64,000 bases of DNA from Collybia mongolica (Eukaryota > Basidiomycota > Agaricomycetes > Agaricales > Clitocybaceae): NCBI GenBank assembly GCA_013420905.1, contig JAAXNY010000013.1:496001-560000 (forward strand). Reading direction: 5' to 3'. Within the stretch, counting starts at the first letter, position 1; the number at the start of each line of letters is the position of its first letter. Under the pieces are notes generated by a model, which searched no databases, was not told the DNA's origin, and worked only from the letters and a program-made list of their open reading frames with translations. This document shows, piece by piece, positions 45,983 through 57,847 of this stretch. The translations under genes and the position numbers were made by a program.

Positions 45983-48900
45983 ATGTTGTTGGGGGACTTT
46001 ATTCGATTTCTGGAATCCCTGTGGGACAGGCTGTGGAAGAGGAAGGTTGTGTCGTGAGTCTCGATCCCTGATTAAGAGTTCTTAATAAAATGGAATTGAT
46101 GACTTTGCCCATCAGGATTGAATCGAGTTCGTTGCTGCCTTGGGGCACGTGGGACCTAGATCCAGCCTTTTTCGCATCTCTTTCTCGCTGGACTCTCGAC
46201 CACCCGGAAAGCAGTTTAGATCGGGTTCTGGACAGGATATGTGGCGGCATTGACAGGGGAGTTGTAAACCACTGCTCGGTCTAATTCCAGACAGTCCTTT
46301 TCCCGCACGTGGGCTGCTTGGAGCATTGGCCCATCTCATAAAGCTTGGCGCGGTCGGTAGTCCTACTCGTATCCATGCTCAGGGCACCCAAGGAACTGAC
46401 GCCCCGCTGCACAACTCAGACCGTGACTAAAGCTCAGAAAGATGTTCAGCAGTTTGCTAAAGAAGTCATTCACTGGGTGGGCATGGTGAAAGCAACGATC
46501 GAGCGCGGAAAGCTAGGTCGCTTTTCATCCAAAATGGAGGAAAGCTTGGCAGAAAGAAAGTGTGTTTTGATATCGTTATGCTTTTTGATCTATTACTTTT
46601 GCTGATCATTATCATGCCATTTTTCCAAAACCTAGGGCATTAATCGACGAAATATGCAAATGGGCAAGCGCGAGGCTGGTATATATTATTCTTTCCTCAG
46701 AGCCCATGTTATGGCTTCTCAATGACTCTGTGAGATAGGAAGATAAGCGATGGTCGCGCTTGGAAAATGGGTTAACAATTGAGAAGGAAATTGGGGACTT
46801 CAAAATGCGACTAGTGGCGGCTAGAGGTGTTTTTCTGGTATGTAACATTAACTTCTACATTACCTAACACCCTGAAACTGTAACCTAGGATGTTGCCATG
46901 ATTAACCTTGCGCAAGGTCAAGACCATATTTCCCAAAACCAAGATACCATTCTTCAGAATATTCGTGATCTTATCACGATGTGCGTTAACGTTTTTACTT
47001 ACTCCCTCGTCTTGAACGTTTGTTTAGATACCCATCCTTGATGCCATAAACGAGCAAAAGCAGGCCGAAACTAGACGCCAATTCCTTTCTCACATCCTCG
47101 CAACACGCGCTGTGGCTAACACTGCTTACGATGTTCAAGGCAAACGCCCGTGTGACCCAGATACTCGCGTTGAGATTCTAAAGAGTGCCAAAGAGTGGGT
47201 ATATGATATCTCAGAAGGTGCCAAGAGCTTCCTTTGGCTGACTGGGGATCCTGGCTGTGGGAAGTCAGCGATCACCGCATCTTTAGCACGATTGTGCAAA
47301 GACGATGGAATTCTTTGGGCGCAATTCTTTGTCAACCGCAACTTTGGTGGTACTACAAACCCAGCATCATATTTCCCTTCAATTGCCCGCCAGCTCGCTG
47401 ATCATTCTCCAGTGGTTGCGCTAGCCATCCATTATGCACTGAAATTACAGCCCTCTTTGATGGATGACATATCTCAGCTTCAGGCAGGAAAGTTGTTTGT
47501 TGACGCGCTCAAGGTCGCATCAACGACCGAGCCTTATAGGCCCGTGGTCGTTATATTAAACTCTTGGGAGTTAGGCCACCTATTATCTCTAACCGAGAAT
47601 TAGTTACCAAGTTCTTGGGATGTCTTAACAAAACGATGAGCTGATTTATTTTCTATAGTTGCCAAACACAGCTAACGGCCAATCAGCGATGCCCCCGATG
47701 AACAGATACTGAGCAGATCCCTCACGGCTGAATTTCACAGCTCAAATTTTTTCCAAGGCAGTAATGGATCTCCCTAGTAATATTAAGATCTTCATCGCTA
47801 GCAGAACCGAAGATGATATTCGTAAACCGTTCACTACCACGTTCGACGTCGACCAAGTCAAACACGTCCATCTGGACACAGGTTCCCCATCTTCTATCGA
47901 AGACGTCAATAAATTTCTCGTGAAGAAGATACTCGAGATTGTTGAAAAACACGGCTTGGAGCTAAATAAATGGCCTGGAGAGGAACGAATGCATGCTTTA
48001 TGCAATCGTGCCGCAGGACTTTTCATGTGGGCTGTTACAGCGACGAAATTCATACAAGATCAAGTCGATATGTCAGGTCGCGAATATCTTGACTTTGTGC
48101 TAAATGAGCTCAGCACCAAAGGAATGGGTGATATCAATACCCTGTATGGGACGATTCTTCGTTTAACCCATAAAAACGCGGATGCCTGGGCATTGGAGAG
48201 GTTAAGAAGAATTGCGGGATGTGTTTCTGTCCTGCAGGAACCGTTGGGGCTCGGCGATATCGCATCTTTACTGGACCTTCAAAATCCTTCATACCACACC
48301 CCAGTCGATCTCGAACACTTTGTACGCCGAATGCGCACAGTACTAGTTGCTGGTGCAGATCCTATCGATGCCAAAACGATTCCTCGCCTTCATAAATCAT
48401 TTTTCGAATTCATCACTGAGCGAGCTGAAGAGCAGTTTCTCGTGAAACTGGATGCATCAAACGGAGAGTTAGCAGTGGCGTGCCTTCGTCATCCTGCAAA
48501 TCTAAATGCACAACCAGCTTCCATGGTGGAATTTGATATTCCCGTCGCTCTTCATAAAGAAGGAGAGGCACCGAAAAAAGGGATGAGGAATCCATTGAGC
48601 CCGCGTAGGCGACCAAGCACTAAAGAAGAAAGCGGAATTAATCCTGAAGCTCCTTAAACGGACCCCATTCCACGTCGGTTGACAACCCTCACTCGCTATG
48701 CATATAGATTCTGGAATGCACACCTTCCTGGAGCTGAAGAACAGATGGCGGGTCTGGCTATATTCCAACCATCTAGCCTGCCCGACATTCTGGACAAGTT
48801 CCGCAGAGTCTCAGACCACGATCTTCCCCAGCTATCTATGACTACTATTGATCCCATACCTGATAAGAAGCAAATTATATTCCCTTTCGAAAATAACATT

Positions 48901-50461
48901 CATCTTTGGGCCGACGACGGCACACATCTCACATATCCCATCAGTGGACACTCCGTGAAGGTTTCTTCTGTTACTTTCTCTCCTAACGGGAAATATATCT
49001 TGTCAGGCTCGTATGACGGGACTGTTCGCATGTGGGATGTCCACAATGGTCAGGCTATCGGGTCACCACTCCTGGGTCACGCTGGGTCTAAACCAGTACT
49101 GGCGGTCGCATTCTCACCAGATGGCCAATATTTTGTCTCCGGCTCAGCAGATAGTACTCTTCAACGCTGGAAAACGGACGGTGCTGTTCGTTTTGGATCG
49201 CTACTGGGGGGCCACTCAGGAGAAGTGATGTGCACAGTGTTCTCCCCGGATAGTAAACAAATAGCGTCTTCACCGAATGATGGGACTATTCGTCTCTGGG
49301 ACGTAGTGTCAGGACAACACGCTGGCTCACCGATCAGGATTCCAGGAGCTTCTAAAGGTCCCCTCCCCATAGTGTACTCCCAAGATGGTCGACAAATCAT
49401 TGTTGGTTCCGCTAACAACTCAATTCTACGATGGGATATACAAAGTGAGAAGAGGATTGGAGAGCCCATAGAGGGTCACACGGGACGAGTATCGGTTTTG
49501 TCATTGACGCCTGATGGAAGACAGATTGTTTCAGGTTCATACGATATGACTATTCGTCACTGGGACGTCCAGAGCGGTAGATCTATCAGACAAGTACTCA
49601 GAAGTTCTGACAATATGGTCGTGGGCATTGCACTTACGCCGGATGGGGGCCAGGTAATATCGGGCAGCGCAAATGGAAGAATCCGTTTCTGGAATGCTCA
49701 AACTTCGGAGCCCGTTATGTGGGCCTACGAAGGCCGCGCAAAGTCAATGACATCTCTTGATCTGTCACGCGATGGGAGGCAAATAGTAGTTGGTTCGGAT
49801 GATGGTCTGATAAGTCTCTGGGATGTTCCAAGTGGCCGTCCGTTCACATTTCCCATCCAAAGCCGCAACAAACCTGTGACCTGTATCGCTCTCTCGCAGG
49901 ACGGTAGGATGATCGCCTCTGTTTCTTTGGATAGGACTATTCGTACCTGGGATGCGCTCACGGGAAACGTTATTGGATTGAAGATAGATACTAAAGCCGG
50001 TGCTCCAGCGTCCCTTGCTTTCTTTAGAGATGCTAGCAAATTAGTGGCGACATACTCAAACGGGACCGTCCATGTATGGTCTATTCCGAGCGGCGAACAG
50101 CTCTCTGAGGTTTACAAAGACCACATTAACGCTTCATCGTCGATTGCTTTTTCATCCGACGGCGTTAACCTGGTGTCATTCAATCTAGATGGAACCAGCC
50201 ATATTGAACGCAATCAATGGACAGCCCGTAGAGGATCGACCTTCAGCTTCTGTAAAGTTTTTTGAAGAAAGCGAATTCTGGTCTTTTGGTGCAGATAGAG
50301 TATGGTGTAAAGGGGGAGAAGACGTAGCGCAGACTCAGCTGCGGTGGTACCCAGCGACAAATTCAGATCGTGGGGTCTGGGGATACGTCAATGGAGTGGT
50401 GGTAAGAAAGGAGAAAAGTGGATTCACGTCTGTATTCGACATGCGTCCGGCTTTGCGATAA
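45983..50461 (+). pseudogene. NACHT-WD40 NLR-type protein, disrupted
   Basis: Signal-transducing STAND ATPase of the fungal NLR type. A helical N-terminal region begins near ATG 45983 (LLGDFIRFLESLWDRLW) and includes DVQQFAKEVIHWVGMVKATI, GRFSSKMEESLAE and VAMINLAQGQDHISQNQDTI. NACHT (47.1-48.5 kb): P-loop WLTGDPGCGKSAITASLA, then NIKIFIASRTEDD, FMWAVTATKFIQ, LRRIAGCVSVLQEPLGLGDI and RLHKSFFEFIT. About ten WD40 repeats follow (48.9-50.2 kb), e.g. FSPNGKYILSGSYDGTVRMW. Four defects: a 132-bp block with a stop splits Walker B (47556-47687); 13 extra bases (47730-47742) shift the frame; an in-frame TAA at 48655-48657 precedes TRYAYRFWNAHL; and the frame shifts near 50195 before the C-terminal KFFEESEFWSFGADRV. 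I found no introns that remove these. A minority of the calls could be rescued by unusual splicing. Confidence 0.75.
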
Positions 50462-50844
50462 AAAGAGGGGGTGAGCAAGGGGTGAGTATCTTGGCTAGCG
50501 ATATAATATGTTAGTTATCAGATTAGATTATGCTCGGACGCGGAGTTTAAAATCAATAAGTAACTAGGCTTTCCCTCCGTTAACTGTCTTGCGAACTTGG
50601 AAAACTTTGGCCGCTACAAGTAGGGCCAAGCTCGAAATAAAACCTGTATCTCACGTTTTTATCAGCATTTGTTGTTCACTTTCAAGGCCCTTCAGGATCG
50701 AGCGCCGAGCTCTTGGCCCGCTGAACAGCGCGCAGCCTGAGAAATGATCGTTGCCTGATTGGCTGCCCTTGCATCCACGATCTTTTTTGGTTGGTTTCAC
50801 ACACACTTTCTGTAATCCCTTCACGACCCTCAACGGCGAGCAGA
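50462..50844. other. intergenic spacer
   Basis: Between the NLR pseudogene and the EXPERA-like gene. No distinct feature. Confidence 0.4.
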
Positions 50845-51693
50845 ATGGCGGTCAAGACACATAACTGGATCTCTTTGTGGTACCTTCTCACCGTACCGGT
50901 GATTGCATGGGATGTTGGATACTGTTTCATGCGGTAAGTTGGGATACCTCTGTTTTCGTTCGAGGACTCATACTCTTTCCCATAGACCGCGCTCGATGGT
51001 AGTGAGTTATAGACGCGATTTCAATCATCGAGGGTCTCTCAGCTAACTTTAACAGGGAGGTGACTTGCATTGGATCTGGAAACCCTATGCTCTCTATCAG
51101 AATGTGCGCACAAACAGTATTCGTCACTTGTACCCTTGTTAACATGCCAAATTACAGATAGACTATGTAACTTGTTAATTCGGATCTCGCAAGTACTGCT
51201 CCTCACATCTAATCTAGGTATATGGCCTTCCGTCATTTAACTCGGGAGACGGATTCACCAACGCCCAATGTGCGTTTACACGATCTCACATCAATCTTTT
51301 TACCTAAGAACGGTTGTTTTCAGCTATGCTCAATGTTATTGAGACTCTTTTGAACATCACTTATGTCTATCTCGCTCACATTGCCGAATGGCCGCCTGCC
51401 ACCCTTGTTGGATTTGCGTCCGCTGTCATGACCTTGTCGAAAACCATTCTATACTGGGCACAAGAATATTATTGTGGCTACTGCGCTATCGGACACAATT
51501 CAACCAAGGATCTGATCTTTCTCTGGATAATCCCCAATGGGTATGTTATTTACCAAGCATGGGAGCTCTCTTGATGATTTCTTCCAGGCTGTGGATTGTC
51601 GTTCCAGCAGTCATTGTGGTCACGCTTGGCAAAGACTTGGTACAGTCTCTCCACGTGGCATCAAAATCCTCGTCCTCCAAGAAGAACAAATGA
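50845..51693 (+). CDS. EXPERA-like (emopamil-binding/TMEM97-type) small membrane protein
   Basis: Seven exons: 50845-50933, 50986-50998, 51056-51103, 51158-51166, 51218-51269, 51324-51540 and 51588-51693, giving 177 aa. The sequence reads NWISLWYLLTVPVIAWDVGY, a polar loop with RSMVGGDLHWIWKPYALYQN and DYVYG, then helices at SMLNVIETLLNITYVYL, LVGFASAVMTLSKTILYW and LIFLWIIPNGLWIVVPAVIV. It ends in a Lys-rich tail (SSSSKKNK) resembling an ER retrieval signal. Four hydrophobic spans and the early Asp suggest the EXPERA fold (sterol isomerase EBP, TMEM97), but catalytic residues cannot be assigned. Exons 2 (13 nt) and 4 (9 nt) are very short. Confidence 0.75.
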
Positions 51694-52634
51694 CGAGGGC
51701 GTGGATAAATTTCTCTGTATAATGGATGGATGGATGTGTAGGCTTGTTTATGAACACGTTTTTACTGGAGAACTCATTGATTTTCATGGGAATTCATCAA
51801 CTCCACATTTATTATCAAATTTGTCACTGACGCACAGGTTGTTTTCATCTTTCTAAGAGCGTTTATGGGACCCTTGGCATCGCATCACCCTCGTTGTCAC
51901 CGTGTTGACATCTCGTCTTTTAAACAGGTCATCTAATTCGACGATAGGGACACAAACGGCTAAGATTGTTTTGCTACAAATCCATATAGCAATCTGCCCC
52001 GTGCTGTACATATATGGTCGATGGATCAGATCTCACCATGTTTATCTGTGTGAAGTCTGGGCGATTATCGAACTTCCGTCGTCTACTAGCCTCGGCGGTA
52101 TCTGCCTGTCGAAGTTCCTACACATTCATGACATGGGGTCTGCCAGCCACTTCAAATGGGCTAACGATCGCACCGTCAAAGTTCTTATCAAGGTCTACTC
52201 AATGGGTCGACAACGTCAAATTTCAAGGTCTAAGATTGCGGGGTGTATGGCGGTGACACGACGGCTTGTATCGACCGATAACTCGGCATCACGGCAACTC
52301 CACGAGCCCAATTCGCCTATGGATTTGTCAGGTCGTTTGAAGGTGTTTGAAGGTGCAACGAGCGTCATCTCCCTTGGCTGACCTCTACCAAAAGCATATC
52401 AGGAAATTCTCAACACTGCTTCCTTGCCTTGCAAATGTTGTTAGAAGCGAAATAGCCTTGACCGCACCATCACCACTTTGACTCAAGCAGCGGCTTCACT
52501 ACACTTTGACTCCCCATCATGATTTCGGTGCTTGTCATGGTTATTTCGCACATACACAAGCTTACTAGTCGTATGATAGCTGGGACGCTGATGCACGAAA
52601 TTCGGGTAGGTCTCATTCTATGCCGAGTCCCACA
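51694..52634. other. intergenic, no gene recognised
   Basis: Frames at 51902-52381 and 52014-52256 have no family resemblance and no good start. Nothing else is supported between the EXPERA-like gene and the MITE. Confidence 0.4.
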
Positions 52635-52641
52635 GGTTGCT

Positions 52642-52885
52642 CTCAGTAAAAAATAAAGTCAAACTTTAGTCGCGAGTTTTGACATCACCCAAATGTAATG
52701 GTCAAGAGCCAGCCCAAAGTAGTCAAAAATCATTCATTTCCTCCCAAATGGCCAAATCCACATTGAAAGTTGACAAAATCATAAGTTTGAATTACCGTTT
52801 TTATTGACTCTTGTAAGACTTTTCGTTGACTTTGTCATTACTGCTGAGTTTACACTGACTAAGCATGACTTTATTTTTTACTGAG
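52642..52885. mobile_element. MITE, 244 bp, perfect 20-bp terminal inverted repeats
   Basis: The left end CTCAGTAAAAAATAAAGTCA (52642-52661) is the exact inverse complement of the right end (52866-52885). The 7-bp sequence GGTTGCT flanks both sides (52635-52641 and 52886-52892) as a target-site duplication. The interior is AT-rich and non-coding. Small size, perfect ends and intact duplication point to recent insertion by a DNA transposase supplied elsewhere. The superfamily is not clear: hAT elements make 8-bp duplications. Confidence 0.85.
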
Positions 52886-52959
52886 GGTTGCTGCTACCAC
52901 TAATATAGCATGGGCACATCGAAATAATTTTTTCCGATCCACCACTCACTAACCTCCGA

Positions 52960-54818
52960 TTACAATACGATCTCAAAAGCATACGCCGTCGATGTATCAG
53001 TCTGGAAGATAGGGAACGTAACCGAGTCTCCAGAATACGTATGGGCAACAATCCCGAGGTTAGTGGGGGCGTCCAGCCTTCCAAAGTGGCCTCCAGTATT
53101 CGGGAATCCCCACGTTTGGATGTTGACACTGCCTGAGGTTGCTTTTCCTATGGCAGACAAACCTCGGAGGGTAAGTTGCCAAGTTCCGGTCTTGAGCCTT
53201 ACTCCGCAGAGCACACGCAGTCTGTCAGAACCGATAGTCGCGTATACATCGAGGAATCTATCGGTAGATCCAGAAGTTTTGACCCGTCGTCCTAGTAATA
53301 GGTTCAAGGATGAGTAAAAACTTTTATTATTTGGAGGTTATAGTCCATACCCGTCATGCTTGTTGCATAATACTGATAATCATTCAGTCGAGGACTAAAG
53401 CTCTATTTGACATATACACACCTTGTACACCTGATAAAAGGGTATCAGCCAAATATATGTCCTGTTAGTGAACAAGCATACCTGGTATTCACCATTCGGC
53501 CAATAGCCGCCTGCAGTCGGGTCATACGAGCCCGTTCCAGCGTTTGGCTTTCCTAACAAGCTCGCCATGAAGTCGTGCAGTGCAGCCCCGCCGAGCCAAT
53601 TTCCGCGGAGCCCCCGCACATTGTAGCGTTCGAGACGAGAAATCCACCAAGCAGCCCCAGCGGGTACCTGCTCGTTGACGTTGCCGTACTCATTGACGTT
53701 GATGGCTGGATTTGTGGGGAGGCCAGCGGCGCTGAGCATGGGATTTAGGTTGGCCATGTTTGTCTGAAGGTCGTCGTTCACATCTGCAGAATTTCCTTCG
53801 AGATGCCATACATATACATCGGGAATACTAGCATTTGAACGGATGAACTGAAGAGAATGGATTAGCAAAGAAACTTAGTCGTCGCAAGGTGCCAAGACAT
53901 ACCGAAAGGTATGATGTCCACCAGCTGTTTGATGAAACCGGTGAGCCCGCGAGCGTGGGGCCATAGAGGGGCATGGATGGGAATGCGCTCCTGCATAGAT
54001 CATCAATGCCTGAAAATCCATTGCTGCATCTCCAAGCCTACCTGAATCTGTGATATGTTCTCCCGTACATTTGCAGCCATTGACTCTGCGATCTCGCCCA
54101 GAAAAAAGATAAATCTGGCTCATTCCAAATGTCGATGGCAATGCCTGAAGTCATTCCATTCGCATTCATATCCGAAAAGACTTGTGTTAGGTACGAGTCC
54201 CAGGAGCTCCAGTTGTTGTTGTCGCCAGGGTAGATCGCGGAGGAGTTTTGTGAGCCGTCGGCACCCCAGAGATCATGGATCAAAAAAATGAATTGGGCAT
54301 TGTATTTGCGAGCTGTCCGGTAATTCGAAAGGGCAGATGCAAAGCGGTTCTTTGGCCAGTTGTGAGCATCTCATACATCAAGTGAAGGGACGTCATTACC
54401 CTATACTCCGTAAGTCCTACACAAATGATGAGTTAAATACGACAAGGTATAAACATAAAGTAACAAACCCCAAATCCAGCCTCTTCCGGGCGCTCCAACC
54501 TGGGCTCCGCCTGCTCGAGCAAAATTGAAGCCCTGAAGTAATGAGCACAAATATCCCTTGTGATACGAGTTCCCTCACCATCTGAGTGTAAAACGAATCC
54601 GCGATCTGATTTGCGGTATCTGGAATTCCATAGATGAATCCAGACGCAAGGTGTGACGGCGTTCCTATGCTACTGGATAATGTTACCGTTGCTGTGAGGC
54701 TCGCGGCCTGCCTTTTCACAACAGCAGAGCCAGTGGGCATTGGGGCGGCCGTGATGCCATGATCGATGGCAGTGGCGGAAACATATGCCACCAGTGGTAG
54801 GAGGGAGAAAATATACAT
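52960..54818 (-). CDS. secreted glycoside hydrolase, clan GH-A (GH39-like)
   Basis: Nine exons: 54818-54579, 54532-54469, 54416-54400, 54349-54042, 53990-53903, 53847-53482, 53430-53422, 53372-53351 and 53291-52960, giving 481 aa. A signal peptide (MYIFSLLPLVAYVSATA) and a KR site at about residue 36 suggest secretion with a Kex2-cleaved pro-segment. The barrel carries FNFARAGGAQVGAPGRGW, NAQFIFLIHDLWGADG, AIDIWNEPDLSFFWARS (the NEP Glu as probable acid/base), VYVWHLEGN and PAINVNEYGNVNEQVPAGAA (probable nucleophile Glu). The last exon is a beta-rich domain. Fold class is supported by the NEP motif and barrel-like order; the exact family and substrate are not. Exon 7 is 9 nt (Val-Tyr-Lys). 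Confidence 0.8.
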
Positions 54819-55610
54819 GGTTAACTTGGGGAGATCGACTTGACGCCTGGGAATTTTGTTTCTATAGTGTATGGTGTGACGGATAGGATAAATAGAAGGA
54901 CCAAGCAAAGTCGTCTGATAGAATCAGGTGCTGTATATGCTCAACGCGGTAGCCAACTTCGAAGATATGTGCAGGCCCGTTACACGGACCGTAGCTCTTC
55001 TGTGGAATTGGAGGGTGACAGGCGAACCATGGGATGGTTCTTCCAAGCATCGGGCCGTCGATTGTGGACGTGTCGGAAAATCGGCTCAATGAGAACCGCG
55101 ATCAGCCTCTGGACCAGCTTCGTGGATAAGAATCACAAGTCGCTTTACCTTACTTACCCGAGCAAACCGTACCGTCACGTGTCTTACAGAACTCGCGCAC
55201 GTTGCAATTAATGGTCAACAGTACTCGTTCAGTCCTCGCCGAGGTACCTCCACATATCCGTTAGAATGGTACGTGGACTCCTTAGTAGGGCATGGTTGGG
55301 ATTAGGTACCAACCTCATTCTGGAGTCGGAGGCCCTCGTGGTGGGGGGCCGAATAGGGTTCGCAGACGACGATGATAAACACCATTGCTGAAAGAGAAGC
55401 GCCGATGTTTACGGCGAGCCCTCATAGCTGAAAAGCGAAGGGCGTGGATAACGGTCCGGGGGCTACAGGTGACGCCTCGGTTGGGATTCCTGATAAAAGC
55501 TGCGCTCGAATCCCCGCAAAAAAAGGCGGTCTAGAGTTTCAGATTGAGTAAAACGGCGCGAGTAAGTATTGAAATCTGAAATGAGAAAACGTACTAGGAG
55601 GGCAGTGGCC
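54819..55610. other. intergenic, no gene recognised
   Basis: Upstream region of the glycosidase gene. The plus-strand frame 54840-55211 is overlapped by the probable leader and promoter and shows no family resemblance. Confidence 0.4.
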
Positions 55611-55988
55611 TCAGCTATATGCATAATTTGGCGGATATCTGCGAATTCGACGGCGAGTTGCCGAGTATGATTTAGAGGTGGTCATATTCGGGGGAGGCGA
55701 ACGTCGGGTAATGGGCCTTGGACGAGACGTCACAAGTTGAGAAATGAGGCGAGGATGAAGCAGTGGGTTTCTGGTTAACGCCCAACACCACAACTTCTCT
55801 CCCTGCACCAATCGGAATACATTATGTCGAGCGCGGTCCAGGTGGTTCAAGATTAGGTAGCGAGAGTTGAGGTCGATAAAATCGACAAGGCGGCGCACTT
55901 GAGGTCGTTGACTGGGACGGCTTCGAGTATTGGGAGTGGGGGCTTGCTGGCGAGACTGGGAGTGACGCTTGGGCAACGGACCCGGCAT
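55611..55988 (-). CDS. hypothetical protein, low support
   Basis: An ATG-led open frame of 125 codons (MPGPLPKRHSQSRQQAPTPN at the start) that is Arg/Pro/Ser-rich, with one less biased stretch, RLVDFIDLNSRYLILNHLD and ARHNVFRLVQGEKLWCWALT. No family is recognised. It may be an exon of a longer gene, or chance. Confidence 0.3.
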   Translation of the reverse strand: MPGPLPKRHSQSRQQAPTPNTRSRPSQRPQVRRLVDFIDLNSRYLILNHLDRARHNVFRLVQGEKLWCWALTRNPLLHPRLISQLVTSRPRPITRRSPPPNMTTSKSYSATRRRIRRYPPNYAYS

Positions 55989-56363
55989 TGATGAGGGGAG
56001 AACTTAAAGATGGATTTAGCTGAGCGCCAAGAACTTATATAAAGCACACGATCCAAACGGCCGCCTCAGGACTCGCGGTTGCCCCTACACACGAAAAATA
56101 GCTCGGGTGTCAAATATCCCTTATTTCACCCTCCACCTGAGGCCCAACATTCCCTAAAACAATCAGGCCTCACGAACAACATAAAGTCAGCCCACCCACC
56201 AGATAGGACTATCCGTCCATGCCTGTACCCGTCCAGCCCGGCTCGTCAGGTCCGCGGGCAGTGGTTCGATAGAGTACAAGCGCGTGCTCGTTTTTTGGCC
56301 TGACAACACGCTCTTTACGCGTGGCAACTCATTTGAACACTTTCATAACAAGACTCGGATACG
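55989..56363. other. intergenic spacer
   Basis: Between the low-support minus-strand frame and the NACHT protein start. Nothing recognised. Confidence 0.35.
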
Positions 56364-57359
56364 ATGTCGTTCCCTAACGCGAGTTGCCTTGCCTTCCACA
56401 ATAACACGTTCAACGATGTTCAAGGGAACCTTTACAACAACTCACTCAGCGACCAGCCAGGGGAACAGGGTGAGTTTCCCCAACTCACAGCGGACGTCGC
56501 ATCCTGATTGCGCGCTCCAGGATTCCGTGAACTGTCGAGCAAGGTGTATCCAAGAACTGCATATAATACACATAGCCATCTTCCAGTAGCTCCTCACTGT
56601 CAAACTACCCGGGACCTGGTTCTTACAGAGGTGTTCGACTGGATTGATAGCGAGACAGCCAATATATGCTGGCTTTATGGAGCCCCCAACACAGGGAAGT
56701 CGACCATTGCGCAGGCCACGGCAGAGCAATGCTCAGAGCGCGGAACAAAGCTCGGAGCCAGTTTCTACGCTCAACGTTCACATCCTCACAGTGCTTCGAC
56801 ACACCTCATCCCTAGCATTGCGTACCAACTTGGGGTTTCTCTTCCAGGGATGCGAATCGCGATTGGCGAGGCCGTGGAGCGTGACGTGACGATCCTACAT
56901 AAGCCGCTTGAAGACCAGATACAGGAGTTGATCGTCAAGCCGTTTTCCGCGGCGTTCCCTTCCAATGATCATGATGGATCGAGGACCCCGGGGAAGTCGA
57001 TCCTCATCATAATCGACGGACTTGATCAGTGCTTCGATTCCTACTACCAGCTCTATATACCTCGCTTTCTCCATGCCATCGCCAGTACCAAAAACATCCC
57101 TACCAGGTGGCTGATCACAAGCCAACGTACGTATCAAATACGACGATCCTTCGATGCCATCTCTAGTTATGTTCACTCTATATCTCTCAGCACCATCGAC
57201 CGACGCGTTGAGGTAGAGCACGGCATCTCTACATACGTCTACCTGCGTCATAGGCTCAACGAGATCTATGAGGATTATCCCACTGTGATGGGGATTCTTG
57301 TGCGGGCTGTCCAGGTGGGATTGTTCATCACTATTATCACATTATTGGGAGGCATTTAG
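56364..57359 (+). CDS. short NACHT-domain protein (truncated NLR)
   Basis: Two exons, 56364-56469 and 56521-57359, give 314 aa. The N-terminus has the FNDVQGNLYNNS-type linker seen before NACHT domains in Agaricomycetes. Then come FDWIDSETANICWLYGAPNTGKSTIAQ (P-loop GAPNTGKST), FYAQRSH, LIPSIAYQL, Walker B KSILIIIDGLDQC and PTRWLITSQRTY. It stops soon after the nucleotide-binding core with LVRAVQVGLFITIITLLGG, with no winged-helix region or repeat domain. Either a remnant of a full NLR or a stand-alone NACHT protein. It is only distantly similar to the NLR at 46-50 kb, so it is not a simple tandem copy. Confidence 0.75.
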
Positions 57360-57847
57360 CACTGAGCAGGGCGGCATCCCCTTGCGTTCGACCGTATGTT
57401 TGGACTGGTATCAACCACATACCCTACGTCACTTGATCCCGCGGGGGCTCTTGTGTGAAACGTCGTAAATTCCACACCGAGGTGAAGTCACGACGAATAC
57501 TGGCTTTATCCCGGAGAAAGGCGAGAACTTGATGGATATGGACAATTTGAATATCGCCCTTTCGTATTGTCTTCCAGCGGCCTGCCTCTACAAAAATATT
57601 TGTATGTTACCACAAACACGAATCATATGTCATAACAACGTAAAATGGCTTGCGCGCACCGACCAATGAAAATTTCGTCGCGGCACCAATATGGCACTCC
57701 CCTCGCCATCAGAAATGCTGACAACGTCAGTAAAAGACCGCCGCAACCTTCCCACGTTCCGCAACCAGCGATCTCAACGACGCTTGAATTTTGGCTTGGA
57801 TCCTCATCGATTTCACATTTCTCGAGTCTGCCTCCATCCTCACTTGA
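57360..57847. other. intergenic, no NLR C-terminus seen
   Basis: I looked here for WD40, ankyrin or TPR repeats that would extend the NACHT protein and saw none in any frame. Confidence 0.4.

Noticed and set aside
47556..47687. The Walker B interruption as a normal intron
   Set aside because: The available GT donors are all in phase 0 and no AG acceptor restores the required frame, so a disrupted gene is more likely.
54840..55211. Plus-strand frame MTPGNFVSIVYG...
   Set aside because: It overlaps the probable leader of the minus-strand glycosidase, is Arg/Ser-biased and resembles nothing known.
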